From positions 1 to 43,319 of IMG/VR virus record IMGVR_UViG_3300033149_003399: DNA of 43,319 nt; one strand, written 5' to 3'. Positions 24,147 through 29,999 of this stretch are shown here, one piece after another. The position numbers were made by a program, and so were the translations under genes. Position 1 is the stretch's first letter, and every line of letters begins with the position of its first letter. Source of the DNA: a virus. Below the pieces are notes generated by a model, which saw only the letters and a program-made list of their open reading frames with translations, was not told the DNA's origin and did no database searches.

Positions 24147-24611
24147 ATGAAGAATGAAGAAGAAATTCCCGATAACGTCATTCTCGGGGAAGACGAGGTT
24201 GAGCCAGACCGGTATTCGTTAGTGTCCATCAGGTATGTCGCCATGCCAGATGGAAAGATGTCGATGGTTCTTAGAGAGCTCGAGGTAACCTCGTTCTTGC
24301 CGCCGCGTCTCATAAAGGCAGCAATCTTGCGCGAGGAAGAAAGGCAATTGCGCTTGATTCGGGCGCGAGAAATATCTCCTGAAGATAAGTTGCTGGAGAA
24401 GATAGCGGGATTGATGCGTCTCGCATGGATAGATGATGAAGTCGATGAGATGGACGGATTCCCCACGATCATCGAGAATTTGAACTTTCTGCGCGAGAGC
24501 GGCAAGATCTCGAGACGAACGTATTTCCGCTGGAAGAGGATTTTAGCGGATAGAATCACGGAGCAGGCGGTTGATGAGATTGCCGCCGAGCTCGAAGAGA
24601 GCGAAGATTAA
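24147..24611 (+). CDS. Hypothetical protein with HTH-like C-terminal segment, 154 aa
   Basis: Translation starts at the ATG at 24147, preceded by GGGAG at optimal distance; a TTG at 24126 is inside a hairpin. The leader hairpin GTGCCA/TGGCAC (24110-24115 with 24127-24132) ends next to this site. The N-terminal half is acidic, and residues about 118-138 (ESGKISRRTYFRWKRILADR) look like a DNA-binding helix pair. It stands on the opposite strand to the virion genes. A small terminase or regulatory role is conceivable; evidence is weak. Confidence 0.6.
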   Translation: MKNEEEIPDNVILGEDEVEPDRYSLVSIRYVAMPDGKMSMVLRELEVTSFLPPRLIKAAILREEERQLRLIRAREISPEDKLLEKIAGLMRLAWIDDEVDEMDGFPTIIENLNFLRESGKISRRTYFRWKRILADRITEQAVDEIAAELEESED

Positions 24612-24667
24612 TTTTTTTTATTTTTTCATGATCCTTTCCTGTAAGAAATTTTAATTTTTCAGAAAAA

Positions 24668-24752
24668 CTTATATCATAATAATGCAATTTTTATTTGAGC
24701 CAGAGCGGGCGTGTTGGCTCCTATGCCAGTGCGCCCAAAATTATTTTTTTTT
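24668..24752 (+). ncRNA. TATA promoter followed by long hairpin and T8: candidate small RNA or attenuator
   Basis: A TATA box (CTTATATC, 24668-24675) is followed about 30 bp later by an extended hairpin: GGGCG...CGCCC enclosing TGGC...GCCA (24708-24736), then TTATTTTTTTT (24741-24751). Transcription from this TATA would yield a roughly 50-nt RNA ending at the T tract, or it may be a leader controlling the 24754 gene by termination. It overlaps the alternative hairpin GAGCCA/TGGCTC (24698-24721). Confidence 0.45.
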
Positions 24753-24753
24753 G

Positions 24754-24924
24754 ATGATTAAAATGGATGAAGAAAATAAAGATAAACAGATAGCGGATTA
24801 CATCGGGCAGTTCGCCGCCGGAGAGTACTACGCTCTCGATGATGGCGAGATCTGCGACTACTGCGTGCATCAAGAACCTGATGGCGCCTGCGACCTGGAT
24901 GAGTGCGATCCGGAACATGTTTAA
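24754..24924 (+). CDS. Small acidic Cys-rich protein, 56 aa
   Basis: Begins at ATG 24754, or 24763 three codons later. Acidic, with CDYCVHQ and ACDLDECDPEH in the C-terminal half, giving four cysteines in a compact pattern that may bind zinc or iron. No ribosome binding site is visible, and the start lies just after a T8 tract and hairpin, so expression may depend on readthrough of that attenuator-like structure. Function unknown. Confidence 0.5.
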   Translation: MIKMDEENKDKQIADYIGQFAAGEYYALDDGEICDYCVHQEPDGACDLDECDPEHV

Positions 24925-24939
24925 ATTTTTTTTTAACCT

Positions 24940-24975
24940 TCATGGCCGTGAGAAATGATGTAACATCGTGTTACA
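24940..24975. repeat. Two palindromes: TCATGGCCGTGA and TGTAACATCGTGTTACA
   Basis: The first 12-mer (24940-24951) repeats at 3973-3984 and 36099-36110. The second (24959-24975) has perfect seven-base arms and a TCG loop. Both lie in the convergent gap between a plus gene ending at 24924 and a minus gene ending at 25000, next to T-tracts on both strands. They may mark transcription ends or be protein-binding sites. Confidence 0.5.
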
Positions 24976-24999
24976 GATCGAAAAAAGAAATAAAAAAAA

Positions 25000-25188
25000 T
25001 TAGAGAAAGCCCTGATGAAATTTCAACGGTTCCCCACAGATGGGACAGTTCTGCCCGCAGATAGGAGCACCCTGTGAATCCCGCGATGTCCAACCGGCAT
25101 TTATGCCATGATCATTCACGCAGTACCAATGGGGACGTTCACCATCAAACAAAAAATTCATATTGTTCATTTCGCTCTTTTTTAGCAT
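25000..25188 (-). CDS. Zinc-ribbon mini-protein, 62 aa
   Basis: The start at 25188 has GGAAGTGA before it, overlapping the upstream stop. Four cysteines: YC near residue 22, ICGQNC near 47 and CPICGEP near 51 form a zinc ribbon with a short basic insert. Last gene of the minus unit beginning at 25877; it ends at the palindromic convergent gap. Function unknown. Confidence 0.6.
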   Translation of the reverse strand: MLKKSEMNNMNFLFDGERPHWYCVNDHGINAGWTSRDSQGAPICGQNCPICGEPLKFHQGFL

Positions 25189-25193
25189 GATTT

Positions 25194-25457
25194 TCACTTC
25201 CACGGTCGTTTTTTTTTCATTTCTTCTAATAAGCCATATTCCTTGCTTTTGTATGCCGAGAACTCGTCTCCAACGTGCTCGCGGCACTTCTGACAGGCTT
25301 TTTTGCCTAAGAAGTTTTCGTATGGCGTCCCTTTGAAGAAAATGTTTTGAATTTTGAATAAATTTGTTTTATGTTCTTCCCAAATTCCCCCACGCTTCCA
25401 GTTTCGTTTCCATCTGGAAGGGGGCACGTTTCCACAAATCTCACAAATTCTTGCCAT
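25194..25457 (-). CDS. Zinc-finger protein, 87 aa
   Basis: Translation from ATG 25457 with GGTGATAG just upstream. Two CxxC pairs (CEIC near residue 5, CQKC near 55) with a basic, Trp-rich middle (RWKRNWKRGGIWEEHKTN) and a Lys-rich tail. Suggests RNA or DNA binding. It is preceded by a conserved structured leader (25473-25531) that also precedes the Csx16 gene. Confidence 0.65.
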   Translation of the reverse strand: MARICEICGNVPPSRWKRNWKRGGIWEEHKTNLFKIQNIFFKGTPYENFLGKKACQKCREHVGDEFSAYKSKEYGLLEEMKKKRPWK

Positions 25458-25472
25458 TTCTATCACCAATCT

Positions 25473-25531
25473 GGCGGGATATAGCATGTCTGCCCCGAAC
25501 GCCCCGCAGTGCGCCCGGATTGACAGAAAAA
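25473..25531 (-). promoter_or_regulatory. Class II structured leader (hairpin with possible pseudoknot), copy 1
   Basis: On the minus strand: T-rich tract, CTGTCAATC, then stem CCGGGCG/CGUUCGG (plus 25512-25518 with 25495-25501, including two G-U pairs), 10-nt loop CACTGCGGGG, the shared GGGCAG run, GCTATAT and CCCGCC. The loop GCGGG can pair with the downstream CCCGC to form a pseudoknot. The second copy at 26490-26550 keeps loop, spacing and pairing while changing the stem bases. Confidence 0.7.
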
Positions 25532-25538
25532 TAAAAAA

Positions 25539-25877
25539 TCATAAATTTGCGAACTTTTCAAGCAGGATCTCGATGATCTTTTCGGCGTACTCCGTGGCAC
25601 GCCTGGAATACGCGTGGAAATAAATTTCATCGTCGTCGAGTTCTAAATACATTTTCTGGCAAGCCGCCTCGAGGTCTCGCCGTTTGGCGTTGCTGAGCTC
25701 GGATGGTTTTTTCCAGAGAAACGCTATGTCGCCGTCTTCGTCCAGAATGAGCTTGAGAACTGTCTCCTGACTAAAGTAGATATGTCGGTGTCCGTGCTTC
25801 TCCCAAAGCTTTCCGTTCGTAATTTCCATGATTTTTTTCTGCTTCTCCGTGAGAGAAGTATTTTTTTCCGATGCCAT
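25539..25877 (-). CDS. Hypothetical protein, 112 aa
   Basis: An acidic helical protein with a Lys-rich N-terminus (SLTEKQKKIMEITNGKLWEK), a charged middle and a C-terminal helix (KIIEILLEKFANL). It is first in a unit with a TATA box 25 bp upstream (25900-25909) and shared motif behind it. No domain recognised. Confidence 0.65.
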   Translation of the reverse strand: MASEKNTSLTEKQKKIMEITNGKLWEKHGHRHIYFSQETVLKLILDEDGDIAFLWKKPSELSNAKRRDLEAACQKMYLELDDDEIYFHAYSRRATEYAEKIIEILLEKFANL

Positions 25878-25899
25878 GAGAAGTTATGTGATAATGATC

Positions 25900-25938
25900 G
25901 CATATATCGTTGATGCATAAAAAACATAAAAAATCTAG
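25900..25938 (-). promoter_or_regulatory. TATA promoter with tandem ACATAAAAAA element
   Basis: The minus-strand promoter reads TTTTTTATGTTTTTTATGCAT and then GATATATGC (plus 25900-25908), about 25 bp before the ATG. The tandem element recurs at 42973-42993, and shorter variants occur at other promoters. The A/T runs also act as the end of the preceding gene's unit. Confidence 0.6.
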
Positions 25939-25945
25939 AAAAAAA

Positions 25946-26176
25946 TTAGAGGGATTTTTTGAGAATGTCCAAGTAATCCAGGTAATCCAGAAGAAGATTG
26001 TAGAGGTCCGCCGCCGTGAATTTGGCGTGCTGAGCTAAGGCATTCAGCGCATCGAACTCCGGCTCGAGAAGCCTGCCGAGCTTCTCCAAAGTATCCGCGA
26101 CTTTCTTCTTAGTAGCCGGTGGGAGCGTTTCGAGCTCCCGTTGATGCAAATTTAGCTTGTTTTGTTTAAATATCAT
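25946..26176 (-). CDS. Hypothetical helical protein, 76 aa
   Basis: Overlaps the Csx16 gene by 11 bp and is probably translated with it. Its composition is that of a charged helical bundle (ETLPPATKKKVADTLEKLGR, later LYNLLLDYLDYLDILKK). Because it is coupled to a candidate anti-CRISPR, it is itself a guilt-by-association candidate. Confidence 0.6.
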   Translation of the reverse strand: MIFKQNKLNLHQRELETLPPATKKKVADTLEKLGRLLEPEFDALNALAQHAKFTAADLYNLLLDYLDYLDILKKSL

Positions 26177-26468
26177 TCTCCTTCTCCGCTGGGTGCTTCA
26201 TGATGATATACCGGTTGATCTTGCAACCGAACTCTTCCATGTCGTCAGCCGTGAGCTCTTTCCCACGTGCTTCGACTGGGATGTCCATTGTCAAGTGCCA
26301 GTACTCTTTTGCAAGGGCGGCAAGGTTCACGGGGAGCGTCCCGATAACCACGTTGCCAAATAAATCATCTGGTACGGCGTGCTTTAGCACCTTAGCTCCC
26401 GAGAGCTCGGGATGGTGCCGTTTTAGCCATTCAATAGCGCCTGGATGGCGCGAGATTATTATTGTCAT
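26166..26468 (-). CDS. csx16: Csx16-family (VVA1548) protein, candidate ring nuclease / anti-type III CRISPR
   Basis: 100 residues with the family signature: MTIIISRHPGAIEWLKRH at the start, VVIGTLPVNLAALAKEYWHL around 40-60, DIPVEARGKELTADDMEEFG near 65-82 and a final RYIIMKH strand. Csx16 is a CRISPR-associated ancillary protein. I recall recent work placing it among the ring nucleases that degrade cyclic oligoadenylates made by type III systems, but cannot check this here. No other cas gene is present, so in a virus it would act as an anti-CRISPR by removing the signal. It overlaps a downstream 76-aa gene and has the class II leader upstream. Family call high; activity inferred. Confidence 0.92.
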   Translation of the reverse strand: MTIIISRHPGAIEWLKRHHPELSGAKVLKHAVPDDLFGNVVIGTLPVNLAALAKEYWHLTMDIPVEARGKELTADDMEEFGCKINRYIIMKHPAEKENDI

Positions 26469-26489
26469 GATCTCATCACTTCTATTTGT

Positions 26490-26550
26490 TGCGGGGTATA
26501 GCGTTCCTGCCCTGCACGTCCCGCAAGGCGTGCAGATTGACAGAAAAAAA
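26490..26550 (-). promoter_or_regulatory. Class II structured leader (hairpin with possible pseudoknot), copy 2
   Basis: On the minus strand: T7, CTGTCAATC, stem CTGCACG/CGTGCAG (plus 26529-26535 with 26512-26518), 10-nt loop CCTTGCGGGA, GGGCAG, GCTATAC and CCCGCA. The loop UGCGGG is complementary to CCCGCA downstream (six pairs). The stem differs from copy 1 at several positions with pairing kept, a compensatory pattern. It lies immediately upstream of the Csx16 gene. Confidence 0.7.
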
Positions 26551-26554
26551 GGGG

Positions 26555-26827
26555 TTATTTGATGCCGTAACCGTCCGAATCGATGACATCAAACGTCATC
26601 TGAAACGCGTGCTTTTCGAGCATTATGACAAGATAATGAACGTCTTCACGCTCAATGCCTTCGTCATCAACACCCCTTGCCGTGATCTTAACGACGAGGT
26701 TGGCATCTTTTTTGATATCCTTGTCCGTGGTTTTTGGGAGCTCTGTAATATCGCTCTCTTTTAGTGTGATTCTATACGTGCTATGAGAAACAAAGTCGAA
26801 TCCCATGCAAATTTTTTCATCAGCCAT
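26555..26827 (-). CDS. Hypothetical protein, 90 aa
   Basis: A beta-type small protein (ADEKICMGFDFVSHSTYRIT, later DDEGIEREDVHYLVIMLEKH) with no recognised domain. It has a class I leader (26828-26879) and strong GGAAGCGAT site upstream. It precedes the Csx16 gene in the same unit and could be a second anti-defence protein, by location only. Confidence 0.6.
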   Translation of the reverse strand: MADEKICMGFDFVSHSTYRITLKESDITELPKTTDKDIKKDANLVVKITARGVDDEGIEREDVHYLVIMLEKHAFQMTFDVIDSDGYGIK

Positions 26828-26879
26828 TTTATCGCTTCCTTTCGTGAGCCGGCTTTTACAAGCGGGCTCGCAAAAAAAA
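26828..26879 (-). promoter_or_regulatory. Class I structured leader: T-tract, GNRA-capped hairpin, strong RBS
   Basis: T8 (plus 26872-26879), then hairpin at plus 26846-26869 (outer GAGCC/GGCTC, C-C mismatch, inner GCTT/AAGC, loop GTAA = GNRA type), then AAAGGAAGCGAT and ATG at 26827. Same architecture as 4877-4931 and 37902-37953 with different stem sequence. Confidence 0.65.
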
Positions 26880-26890
26880 GAGATTAGGGA

Positions 26891-27178
26891 TTAGGCGAAT
26901 GGGCGGCACCAGAGCCGCCATTCCCACTCATTCTCGTCGCAGTCCTCCTGATCGGAGTTCTCGACCACGACAATTTCGCTCATGTAATATTCGGGGATGA
27001 CCTCTTCGGCAAGCTCTGACATGAGATCATTAGCGAGGTTAATATCCTCGCTTGTCAGCTCGCGATTGAACCGAGCGGTCGCAAACGTGTAATGTCCTTC
27101 GGGATGGGCAAGCGTCTCGTCCCATGCCGCCTTAAGCGATTCCTTGAAGTCGTTCTTATTAATAATTTCCAGATGCAT
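26891..27178 (-). CDS. Acidic hypothetical protein, 95 aa
   Basis: Strongly acidic near the C-terminus (NSDQEDCDENEWEWRLW). It starts at 27178 with GGTGAT before the ATG and is first in the unit that contains the Csx16 gene. Such acidic small proteins can act as DNA or protein mimics in anti-defence, but this is inference. Confidence 0.6.
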   Translation of the reverse strand: MHLEIINKNDFKESLKAAWDETLAHPEGHYTFATARFNRELTSEDINLANDLMSELAEEVIPEYYMSEIVVVENSDQEDCDENEWEWRLWCRPFA

Positions 27179-27210
27179 TTTTTATCACCAAATTCATTTT
27201 AAAAATCATT

Positions 27211-27245
27211 GCATATATAGTTAATTTTTATGTTTTTTATGTTGC
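27211..27245 (-). promoter_or_regulatory. TATA promoter with inverted ACATAAAAAACATAAAAA element
   Basis: Minus strand: ACATAAAAAACATAAAAAT (plus 27224-27242), then ACTATATATGC (plus 27211-27221), then about 33 bp to the ATG at 27178. The upstream element is the reverse orientation of that at 25900-25938, so orientation seems not to matter. Confidence 0.6.
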
Positions 27246-27266
27246 AATTAGAAAAAAGATGGGAGG

Positions 27267-27485
27267 TTATCGGTGCTTCTGGCGGGACTCTAAGCGGTCT
27301 AAGAAATCCTCGAGCGGTGTTACAAGCCCGCAGTTAGAACAGGTGAGCCGGCGTGTTGATACGATTAATTCGCCACCGCATTCTTCGCAATGATGATCTC
27401 CGGACGGCAGCATGCGATAGATCTTCGGCGTGGGCGTGGGAAGCCGTGAATATCTCGGGTATTTATATCGTTTATGGCGCATCAT
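27267..27485 (-). CDS. TFB-like zinc-ribbon protein, 72 aa
   Basis: The C-terminal half has CEECGGELIVSTRRLTCSNCG, a zinc ribbon similar to the N-terminal TFB/TFIIS ribbons that contact RNA polymerase. The N-terminus is basic and Tyr/Pro-rich. Start is ATG 27485 or 27482 after GAGGTG; a GTG at 27488 is also in frame. It is the last gene of the 27.3-33.5 kb operon. A transcription role is plausible, but the ribbon alone does not prove it. Confidence 0.55.
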   Translation of the reverse strand: MMRHKRYKYPRYSRLPTPTPKIYRMLPSGDHHCEECGGELIVSTRRLTCSNCGLVTPLEDFLDRLESRQKHR

Positions 27486-27491
27486 CACACC

Positions 27492-27656
27492 TCAAAGCGT
27501 CTTTTGCGTGTTGCACTCGACCCAACGGCACGACCGGCACGTTTCGAATGTTACGAGATGCAATCCCACGACATAAACGCGCAGGTCCGTGTTGGCATTA
27601 CACTCGGGGCAATAGTTAAAGTTCGTGATGATCTTTGACGGTTCCAGCCTGCTCAT
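27492..27656 (-). CDS. Zinc-ribbon mini-protein, 54 aa
   Basis: Two knuckles (YCPEC near residue 17, CRSC near 40) and a further WVEC near 45. The ATG overlaps the nuclease stop (ATGA). Probably coupled with the nuclease gene. No family. Confidence 0.6.
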   Translation of the reverse strand: MSRLEPSKIITNFNYCPECNANTDLRVYVVGLHLVTFETCRSCRWVECNTQKTL

Positions 27657-28240
27657 ATTATCAGTTGCCCCCCGATGAATTGTATGATGTCCACGATGCC
27701 GTCTGGCATCAGCTTCAGGTCGATCACCACGAGGTCCAATCCCGAACCGTAGATCTTCGCCTTCTTCTCTCCAAACGTTCCCTTTCTCACGTTAGTTTCG
27801 AACTCGTAGCAGACGCCTGTCGTGACATCTATCAGATCCGTGATCGCCTTCCTGTGCTTCAGTTCCGTGAAGATCTCATGGCCGTCATCGCGCAGGATTT
27901 TGGCGGCAATGCATTTTGCGATGAGATGCTTCCACGTCTCGTTACGATCGTGGAATAAAATTGTGTTGTGGTGTCGCGGGGCGTATGTAATGCCGTAGTC
28001 GCGGCATTTCTGAAGCGTGTCGGCAAACCCGCTCTTTGCGTGGTGCCGTATGGGAACGAACGTATTCGGGGGGAGTTTCTCGGGCTCCTTGCGCTCCGGT
28101 ATGTTGTAGTGGATAAGCGCGCGGCGAATCACGTATTCGTCCACCTTGTGATCCCGTGCGATTTCGTGGATCGGTTTTTTAAAGTACGTGTACTCGTCCT
28201 CGAGTTCTGCCTTGCTTATGATGTCTTCTACATGCTTCAT
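27653..28240 (-). CDS. PD-(D/E)XK nuclease-like protein with N-terminal HTH
   Basis: 195 residues. Residues about 24-50 (IHEIARDHKVDEYVIRRALI) look like a DNA-binding helix-turn-helix. The C-terminal half has LIAKCIAAKILRDDGHEIFT, then AITDLIDVTTGVCYEFETNVRKG: an acidic residue, an E(F)E strand and downstream KAKIYG and DLVVIDL segments, the pattern of the PD-(D/E)XK fold (archaeal Hjc/restriction-type nucleases). Catalytic Asp and Glu are present; the exact Lys is ambiguous. It may resolve recombination intermediates or act in host DNA degradation. Confidence 0.65.
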   Translation of the reverse strand: MKHVEDIISKAELEDEYTYFKKPIHEIARDHKVDEYVIRRALIHYNIPERKEPEKLPPNTFVPIRHHAKSGFADTLQKCRDYGITYAPRHHNTILFHDRNETWKHLIAKCIAAKILRDDGHEIFTELKHRKAITDLIDVTTGVCYEFETNVRKGTFGEKKAKIYGSGLDLVVIDLKLMPDGIVDIIQFIGGQLII

Positions 28241-28509
28241 TCCAAATCATCCCACGTTCCCTTGTTGTAATAACGGTCGTTCAGCAACCTGCTCTCTATT
28301 AGATGGTGATATTTCGGCTTGCCGAGGTCAAAATATTTATATTCTTCGTCTCTGGTCAAGAAAGGCTCGTCCAATATTCCGATGAGATAAAACTGATGCA
28401 ACATCACGCGGTTATCCCACGTTCTGTTGTTTCTATTGTCGATCGTATCCACGAACTCTTTTATTATTTTCTTAACGTCTTCCCTTAGTTTTAATGCATC
28501 GATCATCAT
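28237..28509 (-). CDS. Hypothetical protein, 90 aa
   Basis: Helical, charged protein (MIDALKLREDVKKIIKEFVD) with a conserved-looking Tyr/His-rich middle (GKPKYHHLIESRLLNDRY). Overlaps both neighbours by 4 bp. No domain recognised. Confidence 0.6.
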   Translation of the reverse strand: MMIDALKLREDVKKIIKEFVDTIDNRNNRTWDNRVMLHQFYLIGILDEPFLTRDEEYKYFDLGKPKYHHLIESRLLNDRYYNKGTWDDLE

Positions 28510-28913
28510 TTTTCTATCTTCTCCTCGAGCATGTCGCTAAGTTTTTTCACGCGTTCGATTAGAAACACTTTATCCGCCAGCCGCGTGCCTTTTGGGCAAG
28601 CCCGGAGCGGAAGCGTTCTTTGTAGCGTCTTGCTGAAAAAGTCGGGATGGAATAGCTCGGTTCCCTTGCTCGGCACGTATCTGCAACGCCATATTTCTGC
28701 GTGGCGTGCGACCGGACCGACATCGGGATATCCTATGAACCTGAGCGCGTTCTCGAGCGTGTCGAACACGGCGAGCGGACCGTATCCGATTTTTGGCACG
28801 GTTGTCGCCTTCTTCCTGTATGCCGTGGGGCGTGTCTGCATCGTGAAGCTGTACAGCTTTCCACAAATCGTCTCCACGATCTTGTATCCTTCTTCCCACT
28901 TCTCTTCACTCAT
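28506..28913 (-). CDS. Tandem paralogue family, member A, 135 aa
   Basis: One of four neighbouring paralogues (28506, 28910, 29284, 29996). Shared blocks: GYKIVE near the start, LYSFTM, PLAVFDTLENALRFIG, KCRYVPS-type strand, then GTRLADKVFLIE at the end. Each gene overlaps the next by 4 bp. Not a family I can name; the shared pattern suggests one small alpha/beta domain. Member A has the longest C-terminal helix (LSDMLEEKIEK). Confidence 0.65.
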   Translation of the reverse strand: MSEEKWEEGYKIVETICGKLYSFTMQTRPTAYRKKATTVPKIGYGPLAVFDTLENALRFIGYPDVGPVARHAEIWRCRYVPSKGTELFHPDFFSKTLQRTLPLRACPKGTRLADKVFLIERVKKLSDMLEEKIEK

Positions 28914-29287
28914 GGTTTAACTTCCTCCAATAAAATCACCTTGTCGGCAAAGATCACTCCAATGGGATAATCTGAACACGAAATGCGTTCCTCCCAACCG
29001 TCATTTGTTATATAATAGAGTGATGTTTCCGTGCTACGCACGAACTTGCATTTCCAAACCTCAAATCTCCGGATCTCTTTGGTGTCAAACCCATTTAAAA
29101 AATCACGGAGGTGTTCGAGCGTATCAAAAACCGCGAACGGTCCACAGCCGGGTCGCCGCTCGGTTATCTTGTCAGTAAAATACTCGGTGAGTGGCACGTG
29201 CCAATGCATGAGAAGGCTGAAATGCCTATTCCCGAGTATTAGCCTGGTTAATGCCTTATACCCGATTTCCCATTTTTCCTCGCTCAT
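28910..29287 (-). CDS. Tandem paralogue family, member B, 125 aa
   Basis: Starts at ATG 29287 after GGAGG. Contains GYKALTRLI, CGPFAVFDTLEHLRDFLNG, WKCKFVRSTET and IGVIFADKVILLEEV, matching members A, C and D in order. Divergence among copies is high outside these blocks. Function unknown. Confidence 0.65.
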   Translation of the reverse strand: MSEEKWEIGYKALTRLILGNRHFSLLMHWHVPLTEYFTDKITERRPGCGPFAVFDTLEHLRDFLNGFDTKEIRRFEVWKCKFVRSTETSLYYITNDGWEERISCSDYPIGVIFADKVILLEEVKP

Positions 29288-29673
29288 AACGTTATTTCCT
29301 CCGTTAGCATTACCGCGTCCGCCAGTCGCGTCCCCATGGGGAACTTCGTGGAAAAAAGGACGTAAAGCGTGCCGGTCTGGTCGTAGAACGACATCGTTCC
29401 TCGCACGCTCGGGCGGTAACGGCACTTATAAATATGCAGGTCGAGTTTCCCAATGTCTATGACATTACAAGCCAAAAAGTGGCTTGCATGTTCCAGCGTG
29501 TCGAATACCGCAAGCGGTCCGTTCTCATATGCTGGCTTTGTCTCCTTGCCGAGCCGATATTGCACTGCGGCAGGATGATACATGGTGCAGCTCCAGAGCG
29601 TGCCGCCGGGGCGGCGCTCGACTATCTTGTAGCCGTCTTTCCACGGGCTAATGATATCTGACTCCTCGTTCAT
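29284..29673 (-). CDS. Tandem paralogue family, member C, 129 aa
   Basis: Starts at 29673. Contains GYKIVERRPGGTLWSCTM, NGPLAVFDTLEHASHFL, IYKCRYRPS and GTRLADAVMLTEEI, in the order of the other copies. ATGA overlaps on both sides. Function unknown. Confidence 0.65.
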   Translation of the reverse strand: MNEESDIISPWKDGYKIVERRPGGTLWSCTMYHPAAVQYRLGKETKPAYENGPLAVFDTLEHASHFLACNVIDIGKLDLHIYKCRYRPSVRGTMSFYDQTGTLYVLFSTKFPMGTRLADAVMLTEEITL

Positions 29674-29999
29674 TTTACGTCCTCCAGCATCTCTTTTAAT
29701 CGGCGGAGAATCTCCTCGTAAAGAGGCAGTACTTTCTCGTATGGCGCTTCTCGTGCGAGACTCCATAAGTCCTCGCCAGACATTCCGCAAATCCCAGCGG
29801 GTATGAGCGGACATGGGGGATCTCTATTAAAAAGCTCATTATATTCTCGCTTGTGGCAGGCATAATGCTTGCAGAAACGGCAACATGTATGATGTAATGA
29901 GTCCGCCTCGTCTGGAAATCCATTCTTATATGCCTCAATGACTTTCTCATATTTATAGATCGTCGCCTTGAGGCAGAAATTGAGCATCTCGTCGGTCAT
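29670..29999 (-). CDS. Cys-rich protein with GICG..LW motif, 109 aa
   Basis: Contains CCRFCKHYACHKREY near residue 40-55 and CPLIPAGICGMSGEDLW near 68-83; the second block recurs in the gene at 30896-31255 (CPCYTRGICGSRESLW). Probably zinc-binding. It lies inside the series of tandem paralogues A-D, separating C from D. Function unknown. Confidence 0.6.
   Translation of the reverse strand: MTDEMLNFCLKATIYKYEKVIEAYKNGFPDEADSLHHTCCRFCKHYACHKREYNELFNRDPPCPLIPAGICGMSGEDLWSLAREAPYEKVLPLYEEILRRLKEMLEDVK

Noticed and set aside
23651-24559. 302-codon minus-strand ORF over the 24147 gene
   Set aside because: It is the antisense shadow of the plus-strand gene with implausible Ser/Arg-rich content, and it crosses the promoter region.
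25395-25430. ORB-like CTTCCAGATGGAAACG on the minus strand inside the 25194-25457 gene
   Set aside because: The dyad spacing is two bases instead of one, and the bases encode the basic stretch SRWKRNWKR of the zinc protein, so it is more likely a coincidence than a second origin box.
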